Positions 1-11,300 of a stretch of DNA of 64,000 nt are shown here, one piece after another. The notes under the pieces are model-generated. The model ran no database searches. It was given only the letters and a program-made list of their open reading frames with translations, and was not told the origin of the DNA. Both the position numbers and the translations under genes were made by a program. Position 1 is the first letter of the stretch. Each line of letters opens with the position of its first letter. Source of the DNA: Prunella strophiata (Eukaryota; Chordata; Aves; Passeriformes; Prunellidae); the NCBI GenBank assembly GCA_036583965.1, contig JAZBQD010000030.1, forward strand, positions 53,755,551-53,819,550. Reading direction: 5' to 3'.

Positions 1-240
1 ACAACCAGCGCTTGGAGGGATCTTGGGCTGGTGATGATGAAACACTCACGGCTCCTCTGTGCAGACGGGAGTGGACAGACTCAGCCAAGTGCACCTGAAA
101 ACTGAGAAGCGTGGCTCTGTGTGGCTGTGCCCGAGGTAATACACCCTGCTTCTCGGCACGTTTGCTGAGAGTGACGGCACGCTGATGTGCTGGTCCAGCT
201 CACAGACTGGAGATAATGTTCACTCCTTCACTAAGGCGGA
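1..240. promoter_or_regulatory. CpG-enriched edge, possible ZC3H13 promoter shore or 5' non-coding exon
   Basis: Ten CpG dinucleotides fall in the first 240 bases (for example at 9, 49, 66, 110, 132, 154, 159, 175, 180 and 237), whereas the following kilobases have roughly one per few hundred bases. A plausible splice donor, CCGAG|GTAATA, lies at 136. This would fit the 3' edge of the CpG-island promoter and an untranslated first exon ending at 135. No TATA box or transcript support is visible, and the window starts abruptly, so this is an inference only. Confidence 0.3.
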
Positions 241-1261
241 GTGAACTGGGACCTGTCCTCTCCAGTCTGCACAGACTGTCCCTTAGTCTGGGGAAGCATC
301 TTCTTAGAGTATGAAGACTTTGTTAGACGAGGCATGGAATACTCTATACTTCCTGATATCCTTCTGGGGCCTGATGTTTTTATTCACCTGTGGAAAGCCA
401 ACCATGATTTTATACCTGTGGAAACATAATTAGCAGTTGCTTGTTGCTACTAATGGGCAATATCATATGTGAAATCAGAGGGATAGGTTCAAGTTACTAT
501 GGTGGTGGGTTACCAGCAAGGAGTTTTAAAAGTTTGGATTAATTTCTAGTTTTGTGTCAAACAGACTTCTCTGTGTGAATATTTGACTACTCTTTTGGAA
601 AGTTCATTATGAATGCATTTTACCATTTTTAGTAATATTTTTAGGTAGTAAACCCATGGAGCTTCTTCAGATATCGCTACTTTATTAGCAATATGACATG
701 GAAGTGTTAACATTGTAATAGGACCCAAAATATTTTCAGGTAAAAGCTCTTAATTTTAAAAAGTGCAGGGAACCATTCTCAAAGCTGTTATTCAGTTTCC
801 AACACGTATTTATTTTATCAAGGAGTGCTAATAATGAGTTTGTATCTGAACATCTGTAGGACTTTGAAGTAATTTCGCTTGTTATTTGAAACTGGCATAT
901 TATTTATCTCTTCATATCATTTATCTCCTACTTCAGGTAGGATTTTCTGAAGTGATGTTGTGCATAGTTTGTGTGTGGTGTGGTGTGCATGCGCAGACAT
1001 TGACGTGCTCATGAGTGATGTCTTGGACTTCCTAAAGAGATTTTTATCTCCTTAAATGTTTTCTTGGTTTTGAACTTTGCTTTTGTTCTGCTTACATCTC
1101 AGTTTCAAGTTTTCCTGTAGAATCCTTCAGGATTCATTTTTTCAGGGGGCTGGATTAGGTTTTTCTAACAGAAAACCAGGTGTTTCAGATATCTCTTTCA
1201 AATAGTCTCTATGTTTAAGATATTGTGACTAATGTTGTATCACACTGATTTTGAAGAAAAA

Positions 1262-1279
1262 TGTTAAGCATGCTTAACA
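1262..1279. repeat. 18-bp perfect palindrome
   Basis: The sequence TGTTAAGCATGCTTAACA equals its own reverse complement and is centred between 1270 and 1271. No known regulatory family is assigned. Confidence 0.9.
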
Positions 1280-3669
1280 CCAAAATATAAGAATATTGGT
1301 AATAAAAAATGCAGAATTTCAGTGAATGCTGTCAATCATATCATGCCTCATTGATTTCAGTTCATTGGTCAGTTCTCAATAGGTGCATTCACTTCTCTCA
1401 AGTCTGTCACATTTTAGATGATTCATGTAAATAACACTCTGTGATACGTTCTCCTTCAAATGGTAGTGTAATTAATGTCATTAACAGATTGTTACTTCAT
1501 TTAGAGAATAATATAGATGCGTCTGTGAATGAGTTATCCTAGTGTTATAGTATTTCTAATTTATTTTATAGGTTGTCCTGGATCTTATTTATGCATGGAA
1601 AAGTGATAATTTTAGGAATAGAATTTATTTTAAGAGGATAAAGTTAACTTTGCTTAGTTTCAGAAACTTCAATCTGTTTCAGAAGTAGCAGAAAGTTCAG
1701 AGTCAGCAATGCAATGCCATGTACCTGAAATAGAGAAGTACATAATATTCTACTTAGAAATTTAACTTTTTTTTTTTTTTTTAATCCTGGTAGTGATTAT
1801 TTGAAATGTTGAGAGTGCTTAAGGCTCAGTCCACAGTGGTACACATGGCTGTCTAATCCCACGTTAGTGTTTGATGAGGAGATGGTAATTCAGAGGCACA
1901 GACATCTGATGGAAAGTCACTGCACTGGCCATCAGCATGGGATTTGATAGCAGGGCTGTGATCATCAGTGGTGAAACAGCAGAAGGTGAAAATGTTTCAG
2001 AAGAGGAATCTTTATGGGATGTTCCATTTAAATTGTTCTTGGTTGTCCACTAATGTGCAGTCTGAGAAATCTGGAAATTAAACACGTAGTTTTTTCCCCT
2101 TACAGTACTTATTTATGAGCAGAGAACCTTCTCAGAAACACAAAGCCCTGTCATTATCCATCTGAGATTTTCAATACTGTTTTAACAGTCTCTTTATTTT
2201 TCCGACTCACTTGGTCCTCAAAGAATGAAAATGGGACTGGCTGCATTTGCAAACACAGTCTCTCAAATGCGTAGTTTGACAAAGTGAAATTCCTCAGTTT
2301 GCCTCAGAATCATGTGTCTGGACTCTAATCCTGCAGCCTTTGATAACATCTATATTCACTGAGCAGTGGAATTGCAGTTCTTGTTACATGAGTGCAGCCC
2401 TCATGTGATAATATGTGCATACAGAAAGTAATATGCTGTGCACTCACAGCATGCTGGGTTTGTTTCTTTAGAGCAATCTATCATGAAATATCTCTTCTGT
2501 TAATAAAGGATCTGTTGTTAATTGCAAACTGATAGATATGGGCCAGAATATGAGGATAGAATTGACAGATTGCTACCTGAAACAGCACAGGTTTTTGTTT
2601 CTCATTTTAAGTTGTTGGTTTGGTTTTTTTTAAATAGGGGGTTTTACAAACCTTAGATTATTTAGGATTGAATGGTATTCTTTTAAATTTCTGTTTGCAA
2701 AAATACAGGGAAAAAGGCTGTTGGAATTAATTTATCTGTTCAGTTAGGATGATGTTGCCTCTTCATCCTCTCCATGTTTGTAGCTATCCTTTTAAGCCTA
2801 GTCATCATCATAACTTCCTATACGAGTTAATTCCAAGAAAGGTACTAAATTCTGGGTAAAAATTACCATTTAAAATGAAAGTTTTGCCTTTGTTTCTTTG
2901 AAAATAAAAGTACATTGGAATTGAGGCAAAATGAATGTGATTTTTCTGTATGCTGCTACGATGTCAGTGTGTACTTGTGTATTAGACTCATCTGTCCTTC
3001 ATGTGTTGAACCCTCTCCCTATGCCATTGCCAGTGTCATTTATCTAATTCTTTTTATTTCAGATATGGCTCTTTTAACTGTAAATATTTAATCCAGATTA
3101 GGCATTTGTTATATCATGGTCTTATTAAAAATGCTTTTGCATGTGTCAGTTGATTTTTATATCTTCTATTAAAAGAATGTGACTGCGTGGAACTGTAGAA
3201 ATTTTGTAGTTTTTTTCTGAAATTCTGTGAGAATCATGAAATGGAGGGTACTCAGCTAGGTGAGATGTGGCATTGTTTTGCTTTCTAACTTTAATGGTTT
3301 ATTCTGTCAGACTTTTTAACTGTTGCTGCACATTGAGCTGTCCACAATGACTCCTAATTATTTTTCTCAGAAGAATGGACTAATTTGGTCTCATCAAATA
3401 TTTAGTCAAAATCATTTCTCCTTGTGTGCATTGCATTATATTTATTTGCATTTCATCTGCTGTTGTATTACTCAAATTTCTCACTCAATTAGATCTTTCT
3501 GGAAATCTCTGTTCTCCACAGTTCTTACTAACCCAAATAATTTCATACTACCGGAAATTCTAATGTTTGACTGTCTGCTTCCACTAATTGATGTTAACCA
3601 TTGTTTTTAATGTTTGGTATACACCATATGGTTAACTTCTACCCTCCCTGAACATCTTGGTTAATGTCT

Positions 3670-3715
3670 TGATTATCTGAACCTTTTTTATGAGATAAAA
3701 TTTTTCAGATAATCA
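3670..3715. repeat. Inverted repeat, 12-bp perfect arms, 22-nt loop
   Basis: The arm TGATTATCTGAA at 3670-3681 is exactly complementary to TTCAGATAATCA at 3704-3715. The loop is A/T-rich. It could form a hairpin in the nascent transcript or be a relic of a small DNA transposon; neither is shown. Confidence 0.85.
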
Positions 3716-4127
3716 GAGGCTTGGAGAAGGAGTCAGTAGAGCAGAGGTCTACTGAGAAATCTCAAATACACAGTGTAAGCTTTCTTTCTTCTGTTGTTTA
3801 TAAAGGTGCTAAAGTGCTTCACAAGAGATTCAACACAGCATTTTGTATGTAGAAAATGCACAGGTGTCAGACTCCTAGGGAAATGCTGTCATGGAAATAA
3901 CTGTAGGGTTCAGATAATGAAGTGTCCATGTTTTTACATTAAAATATTTGTTTCTCTGAAATGCAACCTTACCGTATGGGTACTGTGGGAACATGTTGCT
4001 GATTAGATGGTGAAAATGTGTATTAATCCTCTCTGGTGGATGTTAGTTTAAATGTGTATTATTCTGGCTTTATGGATGAACTTTGTCATTTATAACGTGT
4101 TTGTGTATGAGATAGTTTAAGAGAGTA

Positions 4128-4147
4128 TGTGTGTGTGTGTGTGTGTG
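4128..4147 (+). repeat. (TG)10 microsatellite
   Basis: An uninterrupted alternating T-G tract of about 20 nt, preceded by GAGAGTA and followed by AGTATG. Such tracts vary in length between individuals. Confidence 0.9.
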
Positions 4148-5243
4148 AGTATGTTATGAAAGTGGTGACACATGCTTAGGAGAACAAGAGCCAGCAGCAA
4201 AAGGGTAGGAGGAGATTAGTGTTTGGCTAATCATGATCTACTGATTAATGAGGGTGATGGCACATTGCAGTACAGCAAAGAGGTGTGTTTTTGAGCTGTA
4301 TGTAAATTGCTGAGTACCTGGCAGATGTTCCCAAATTGATTTTTATTTTTGTTTTCAACAAGTAGAATGTAAAGTATGGACATTAGTTTTTGAGGCCCAT
4401 TTTGCCCTTTTCGTACAATCTTTGGTGCTAAATATATACGTTTCTTTTTTTTTAATATGATTTGGGGTTTTTTTTTCACTATAACTCCTTCCTTTCTCAG
4501 GTAAGATGAATTGTGGCTTCTTGTTTATCAAAGTTATGCTGTATTTCCTTTAAAATCTGTTTTTCTTAATGAGAAGGAGCTACTTTTTGAGCAGATTAAG
4601 AAGTGCATCATGATTATGGAGTTCTGGGTTTTGTTTTGTTTTTTTTTTTCCTAAACTCATATAATTCCAAAGAGTTGTAGAAATCAGACTGATAGCAAAC
4701 ACAGGCCGTGGATGATAGCAAGATGGCTTTCAGTAGGTTGTCATACACAACAAGGGGGGAAAATATAAAGCTCTCATTTTTTAAAAAATTGTTTCAAAAC
4801 TGGGAGGTGTTTTTAGTGGTTGAAACTGGTTTCTGAGAGGTTGGTGAAATAACATTAAAGGTTCTATTCACTTTAAGTCACTTGAGTTCATGCACCAAAA
4901 ATACACAATGAAAGAAAGCATCTGTCCTGTGTGGTGTTTGCTGCCTAAATGAATAACATGTCATATGATCTTTCCCAAGGGGAAGCTGAAGAATCCAAAG
5001 CAGGTCATGAAATAAACTGAAAAAATATCATTACTGGTGTTCAGCTGACTAGTTGAAGTCAGAAGCGTTCTGTGTTACTAGATACATTTCACTCATTTAT
5101 GACTTCTTTTTCTTTCTTCATCACCTCTGCAGCAGCTCTTGCAACGTATTTCATACTATTTTATTCATGTGAGTTCAGTGTCAATAGCCCCAAACTGAAG
5201 GATTTTACAGTTTTGCTTTTTTTTTTGGTTGAAGTAGTACAAA

Positions 5244-5360
5244 ATGTCAAAAATTAGAAGGAAGGTCACAGTGGAAAATACCAAGACCATATCCAATAGC
5301 ACATCCCGAAGACCCAGTGTGTTTGAAAGGCTTGGACCCAGCACTGGAAGTACTGCAGAG
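5244..5360 (+). CDS. ZC3H13: ZC3H13 coding exon c1 (start codon)
   Basis: Encodes residues 1-39 beginning MSKIRRKVTVENTKT, a basic serine-rich leader highly similar to the human N-terminus. The ATG has an A at -3. The acceptor lies just upstream after a long T tract; two AGs three bases apart (ending 5234 and 5237) form a tandem acceptor that would change only the 5' untranslated region. The donor is GAG|GTGAGT at 5361 and the exon ends on a codon boundary. Reading past the donor adds an unrelated tail, which marks the splice. Confidence 0.97.
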
Positions 5361-8300
5361 GTGAGTTGTAAAAGTGTTCTTCTTTTCCTCCCCTCCCCAG
5401 CATCTTCTTTTCCAGGATTTGTATGGTGGGAAAGAGTAGCTCACAAGCAGCAAGTGCTCAGATGTTGCTGAGGTTAAGTAAAGGTGAAAAGAACTCCTTA
5501 ACGCATGGATGTTCAACATGCTAATACTAGAATTTTCAAATACCGTGTGTTGTGCCAGCTTCTGGATGGAGCAGTAGTACTGTGCATATTGATAATATTT
5601 CCACCAACCTAAATTTTTCTCTGACAGACCTGATGCTCATTGTTGATTATTTTTTTTAAATCAATTATATTACTGGTGGACAGAAATTACAGATAAATGG
5701 GACTTAATGTGGAGTCATTTGTTTGTTCTGCCACACTCACACCAATGGTATTTCCAGAAAGGAGTGTGAAATTCACCCAGTAATGTCTGTCTCTTAGACA
5801 CAGTGCCGTAACTGGCTGAAGACTGGCAACTGCCTCTATGGGAACACATGTAGATTCGTACATGGCCCTTCACCACGAGGTAAAGGCTATAGCAGCAGTT
5901 ATAGAAGGTAAATCAAGAACTCACTTTGAATTCTTCACATGCTGTAGGAAAATAGCTTTTGCAACTCTGTCTTTTGTTTTGTTGGTTGTTTTTTTTTTTT
6001 TTTTTAAGTGAAATGCTGTGGTGTGCCTAATTGTGTGTTATATCAATAACCAATTGCCTTATGAAGCTGCTTAAAACAATTATTTTGGCAATGTGCAGGA
6101 TTTTTGTGTGTATACCTGCTTTAAAAAATGAACAGTCAACTGGATGCAGATTAACTATATATTACTTGAAAGGGGAAGTTCAGGTACCTTAGTACTTTTT
6201 TGTTTTGGCATAGTGTTGTTGCAGCTTTCTGGTATACTTTTCTGTCCTGTACTAAAATGCTGGTTTGCTATTACTGACAGCAGTGCTCACACTCACACCC
6301 TTCTGCCTTTGCTATGTTGCGTGATGAATGTCTATCGTTTCTCTCATGTGAGAAAACACTTCTCTTCAAAACACGACTTTATTTATCAGATACTGAAAAA
6401 TGTCCTGTATTATAGGGGGAGATCAAAAAAGTTACTCTAATTTTTCAAAAGAGAATATTTTCTATTATATGTCTCTTTGTATATTTCTAAAATTTAATTT
6501 TTTTTCAACTGTCTCCTTCATGTGGCATAACACCTAACTTAACTGAAACCAAGTATGGCCGTAAACTTGTAGTGTTCTTGCTATAAAGGACAGAAAGATG
6601 TTATGGTATTAGCATAGTATCTCTTTCTGTGAAGGCTTCACAATTTACAAACAGCTGTCCTTCATAGTGCCAATATTACCTATAGATTATGGATGGGCAC
6701 ACTGAAGCATCAAAGAGTAAAGCAACAACAGGAAGGCTGGCATGAGGTTAGGGTTCTGTGTTTGATTCTTTTTCCTATTCCTGTGGCATGCTCTTAGGAT
6801 GATCTTGACTTTGCTTTTTTGATCTTCCATTGCTTCTAAGGTGGTAGCAGCTGGGATACAAAATACATCACTGGGTTTAATGTTTCTTTTGGTGTGTAAA
6901 AGATTTTACTCTGTTCTGCGCTCAATGTTCCAAATGAATAAAGTAAGTGATTTACTGGTAGGGATTAAATTTTAAAACTGTTAAAATGTCACTTTCTCCT
7001 TGCTTTCAGTGTTTGGAACACTCAGTGCGTAGTTCTGCTTGGTCATTTGAAGAAAAGTGACATTTCTTTTAATGATTAAAGCTGTGTTTCTACTTCACTG
7101 TCACCACTGACATTTAAGAAAAACGTTGATTTCCTTCTTCTTATTGCTAACTTTTTTACTAGGACTATATGAAAAGTCAAAGGACAAATCTTCCTGCTTA
7201 TTGGCGTGGCACATTCAGCATTTAATAAAGGTGTTCTTAAAAGTAAAAAGGGGGAGGAAACCCTCCACCCCCACACACCCCCCAAAACAGACAAATGAAA
7301 GAACTGTGCCTGTCTTCAGAAATTTCCACTAATAGCTCTTGGCCAGGCATAGAAAAAGCTGGTACATAATATGTACATAATAAAATGGTGGCATTTTCGT
7401 GCCATTTAACATTAGAGAGATTTTCGCAAATGTTATCCAGGCACTTCAAATGCAATTTTACTGGCTTCAGGCAAGCCTAACTAATGCTGCTTCTGCATCA
7501 GTTCAGTTAAAGCAATACTCTTGTTCAAGTATCTGGGATAGCAAAATGGCAGCTGTGTCTGCATGTGTTCAGTCAAACCTGCCTAGGGAAGTCTCATCTG
7601 CTTTGCAAGGAATTGGGTAGGACAAAGCATGTCTTGCTGCCTTTCTGTCTTCATACCTTCTGCCTCAAGTTCCATACCTGCCTGCAGTCAATCCTGTTGT
7701 TAATGGTTTTATCTGACCATAATGCCTCCCATATTTTCAAAACATAACCAGACAGTAGGAAAACTTGACTCTAAAGTGTGATAAAGATTGTTCCATTTTA
7801 GCACTAATGCTGCCTCTCACAGCATTGAATTTTAATCTTGCCATAAAAATAAAACCTAACGTGCTTTTACATGAAGCTTACCTGATGATAGTATTGAGAA
7901 TTCAGTATTAGACCTGCCTGTCTTCCCAACATCAGAATTAAGGAAAGCTAACTAAGAGCTGTGTGTAAACATGCTATCCCATGAGGGGTTCTGCTCTTTT
8001 GCACTTGTAGATTGTTGGTTAGTTGCTTGGCAGCTTCCTGGCTGGCTCCTTCATGTGATTGTCAGGATCTATGCCATTGCTGGGCCCTTTTCTTAGTCAG
8101 ATTGATCCTCTTTTTTGGGATCTTTACACTGCATTTAAAAACCTAACCAAGCCAGCAGTCATACTAGGAAAGAATGTATGGACTTCAAAAGTGTGAAATA
8201 TGGGAAACCAGAAAACAGGGCAGTGTTTCTTGAGCAGTTATAATGTGTACATAATACAAATACTGGTCATCTGCCTCTATGCACACGTGTGCTCTCACAC

Positions 8301-11300
8301 AGGCACACAGAGATATCCTCAGGTAGGTGTGTTGCAAGGTGTGCCTGTTGCTGGATACTTGTTCCTGACACTGTAAGAAGTACAGGAGCAAATGAAGTCA
8401 CTGTTATGAATGTGCATTTCCTAAATGCTGTTGAACATGGAGAACTGAACTGTTGCAGGAAGTAATGCTGTTTAAAATCACTTAACTGCCTTAGAATTTT
8501 AAATGAGGAAATTCTTCATTTTAGGCCTTATTTAAAAGATGGGTGTCTCAAAATTTTAAAAAGAATTGCATAATGCCTTTTGTGTGAAAAGTTCTGGCAG
8601 TTGCAGTCTAGCCACATCATCTTAAACTGAAGAGGTAATTTGTCATGATATGTTGAAGTTCAACAGTGAGCATGACCTGGAGGAACCAAAGATCCCTTTT
8701 GGAGTGGGCTGGGGGAAAGTTATGTAGGAATGAAGCTGTGGTACACATAAAAGAAAAATCAGCTAGTAGACCAGCTTGTTTTTCTGTGCATTCAGCCAAA
8801 GCATCTGAAAACAGTCATGGCTTCTTGAGTAATTATTTCTTAAAATTTGACTAATTGTCAGTCTTACTAGAATTTTTGGAGGAATTATGATGTCTTTGGC
8901 AAAGGAAAGATAGGGTGATTGCCTTGACTTTGCTTTGGTGTTCTCCTAAAGCTGAAAAAAGCTGACCCAGTGACAGCAAAACCAACAAAAAATTGTCCAG
9001 GCAAACCCCAGCCCTGAATGTGTACCTTTTAAATTTCTGTGGGTTTTTTTTTCATAGCTTTTATAGTATTTAAGTAAATTTGAATAATGCTTTAGCAGCA
9101 ATACATTTTTTCCATCATGGGAGGGAAGAAAAAATTTATTAATTGAGGGTAAAATGGTTTGGATACTTTGTTTTTCACTCCAGCCTATAACTTAAAAAAA
9201 AAAAAATAAAGTATTAGAATGGCAGATGTCACTCTATAAGGTACATGAGCTGCACTCAGTGCATGTTCTCTTGCTTTCTCCTTCAGCTAATGGGATTTTT
9301 TCCTGAAGGTATTCCTCTCAAGGAACAATATTACAAATACATTATTTATAATCTTTCTGCCTCTTAACTTAATTTTCAGTTTCGCTAATCCAAATCCTTT
9401 GTATTTGTGGCTTAAATAGTATTAAAAATTAAGGTGTTGAATTGCACTTTAATACTGAAAGACAGTTTATTTGTTGAGATAGCTGATGGTTGGAATGCTT
9501 CAGAGAGTTTTGGTAATGCAAAAAATTACCTTTTTTATATGGGGGGAAGGGGAAAATACTTTGAATCATAACCTTTACTAAATCCAGACACTTTTAAGAT
9601 CATATAGTCATGCATGCAAAGAAGATAACTTTTTTATATTTGTATGCCGGCTATTATTTGATCCTTAGTGATGAAAAAAGCAGAACTCTACTCTGTACAT
9701 TTCCTCTGATCTAGAGTGACCTGTACTTACAATTTCGTGGAGAATTAAATGCATTAAAAAATGAGAGCAGTCACTGGTCTTTGTCTCGGTAGGTCCTCAT
9801 ACATTTAACCCTGTGATGCAGTTTAAAGAATTAAATATAGGAAACAGTGCAGAGGAGGAAATGGAAAAAAAAAAGACTTTTTCAAATATGTGCAGATTGA
9901 AAATGAAATTGTATTAAATTTTTGTATGCATTGAATGTGAAAGACAGTTTACCCTATATGTAAATGTGACAGGAAGAGTGGGAGAAATTACTTTCTTAAT
10001 GGAAACTGATTCAGTCTGAAAAAAAAATGCAAATTCCATTATTCATATATTACGTGTGAGTTTTCTGATCAAAAGACAGCATTAGTATCTCTTTGTGATT
10101 ATTTAGTGTCATCTGATAGGCACAGATGTAGTACTTGTACTACAGTACAACCATTTCACAGAAGACTATAATTATAGCTAACAGCCATCACAGAATTACT
10201 AAACTCAGTATCAAGCCAAATGTATATGAAGAGAAAATCTGTTTTCTTGAACTGAAAGGTCATCTGAAACAGTTCCTACATTCCCTTAGTTTAGGAATTT
10301 GTTTGAATCCTAGAATCACGGAATGGTTTGGGTTGGAAGGGACCTTAAAGATCACCTGGTTCCAACCCCTCTGCCATGGGCAGGAACACCTTCCACTCCA
10401 CCAGGTTGTTCAGAGCCCCATCCAGCCTGGCCTGGAACACTGCCAGGGATGAGGCATCCACAACTTTTCTGGGCAACCTGTGCCAGTGCCTCACCAATGC
10501 AGTGGTTGCTCTCTTCTAACACATAAGGGGTGAATGAACTCATGAATCCATACTAAGAGGTGACAAAATTGTAGTAGTGTCACATGTTCCTCCTCCCACA
10601 TCACAGTAAAATCTTTTACAGGAAACTATATCATAGAGGTGCAATGACTAGCAGAGTTCATCCAGTATTTTGTAATTAAATAATGAAATGGTTATTACTG
10701 CAAGATGGAAATTGGCAGAGGCCTCCAAGAGTTAATTTCTGGTTCATGGTCTTGCAGCAGTGTTTTCCTGTGTAGCAGCCTCACCTAGACCATGGGAGGA
10801 TGGTGCTTAGGTTATCTCTGCTTGCAGACTTCATCCACATTCAGAGTTGTGCTTCTCTGTGACTGTCATTGCTAGTCTATAGTAATTTGATTCTGCATTA
10901 ATTGTGATTTTACCTATTTATATGTAATATAGAGAGAGAGACAAATATTTATGTAATATATATAAAAGTTGTTGCAGCTTAAATTAAGGAGAAGGCTAAA
11001 TCTTCAAATATTTGGTAGGAGTGATTGTGAAACACATCTGATGATAGTTAGAAAAAGGTTATTTATTCTGGATGGGAAGCTGATCTGGAGTAGTAACTGA
11101 GTAATGCCATATATACATACAAATAATTTTTCTTCTTAGAGTCAAGTCTTCCTTGACTTTCTGAAAGGATTGGGGTTTTTATAATGCTTAAGCCCTTTAG
11201 AATGGAATATTTTCTTACTCATCCACCTTTGCCTGTGGGTGGGAGGTTTAGATTTTTCTGGATATACTAATAAAATAATAATTAAAAGATAATATTCCTT

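Larger units (their letters stand above)
241..5234 (+). other. Upstream region / first intron of ZC3H13
   Basis: AT-rich DNA with no supportable coding exon. It contains a T16 run at 1767-1782, an 18-bp perfect palindrome at 1262-1279, a 12-bp inverted repeat at 3670-3715 and a short TG microsatellite at 4128-4147. The open frames here (up to 98 codons) have no recognisable domain and no coding bias. It is most likely the intron separating a non-coding first exon from the ATG exon. Confidence 0.6.

Noticed and set aside
28..106. Possible C/D-box small nucleolar RNA (GTGATGA at 31, CTGA near 103)
   Set aside because: Box spacing fits, but there is no terminal stem next to the boxes and no clear D' box; likely chance.
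10135..10543. Frames of 105, 67 and 63 codons around 10.3 kb
   Set aside because: They run through the CR1 tail.
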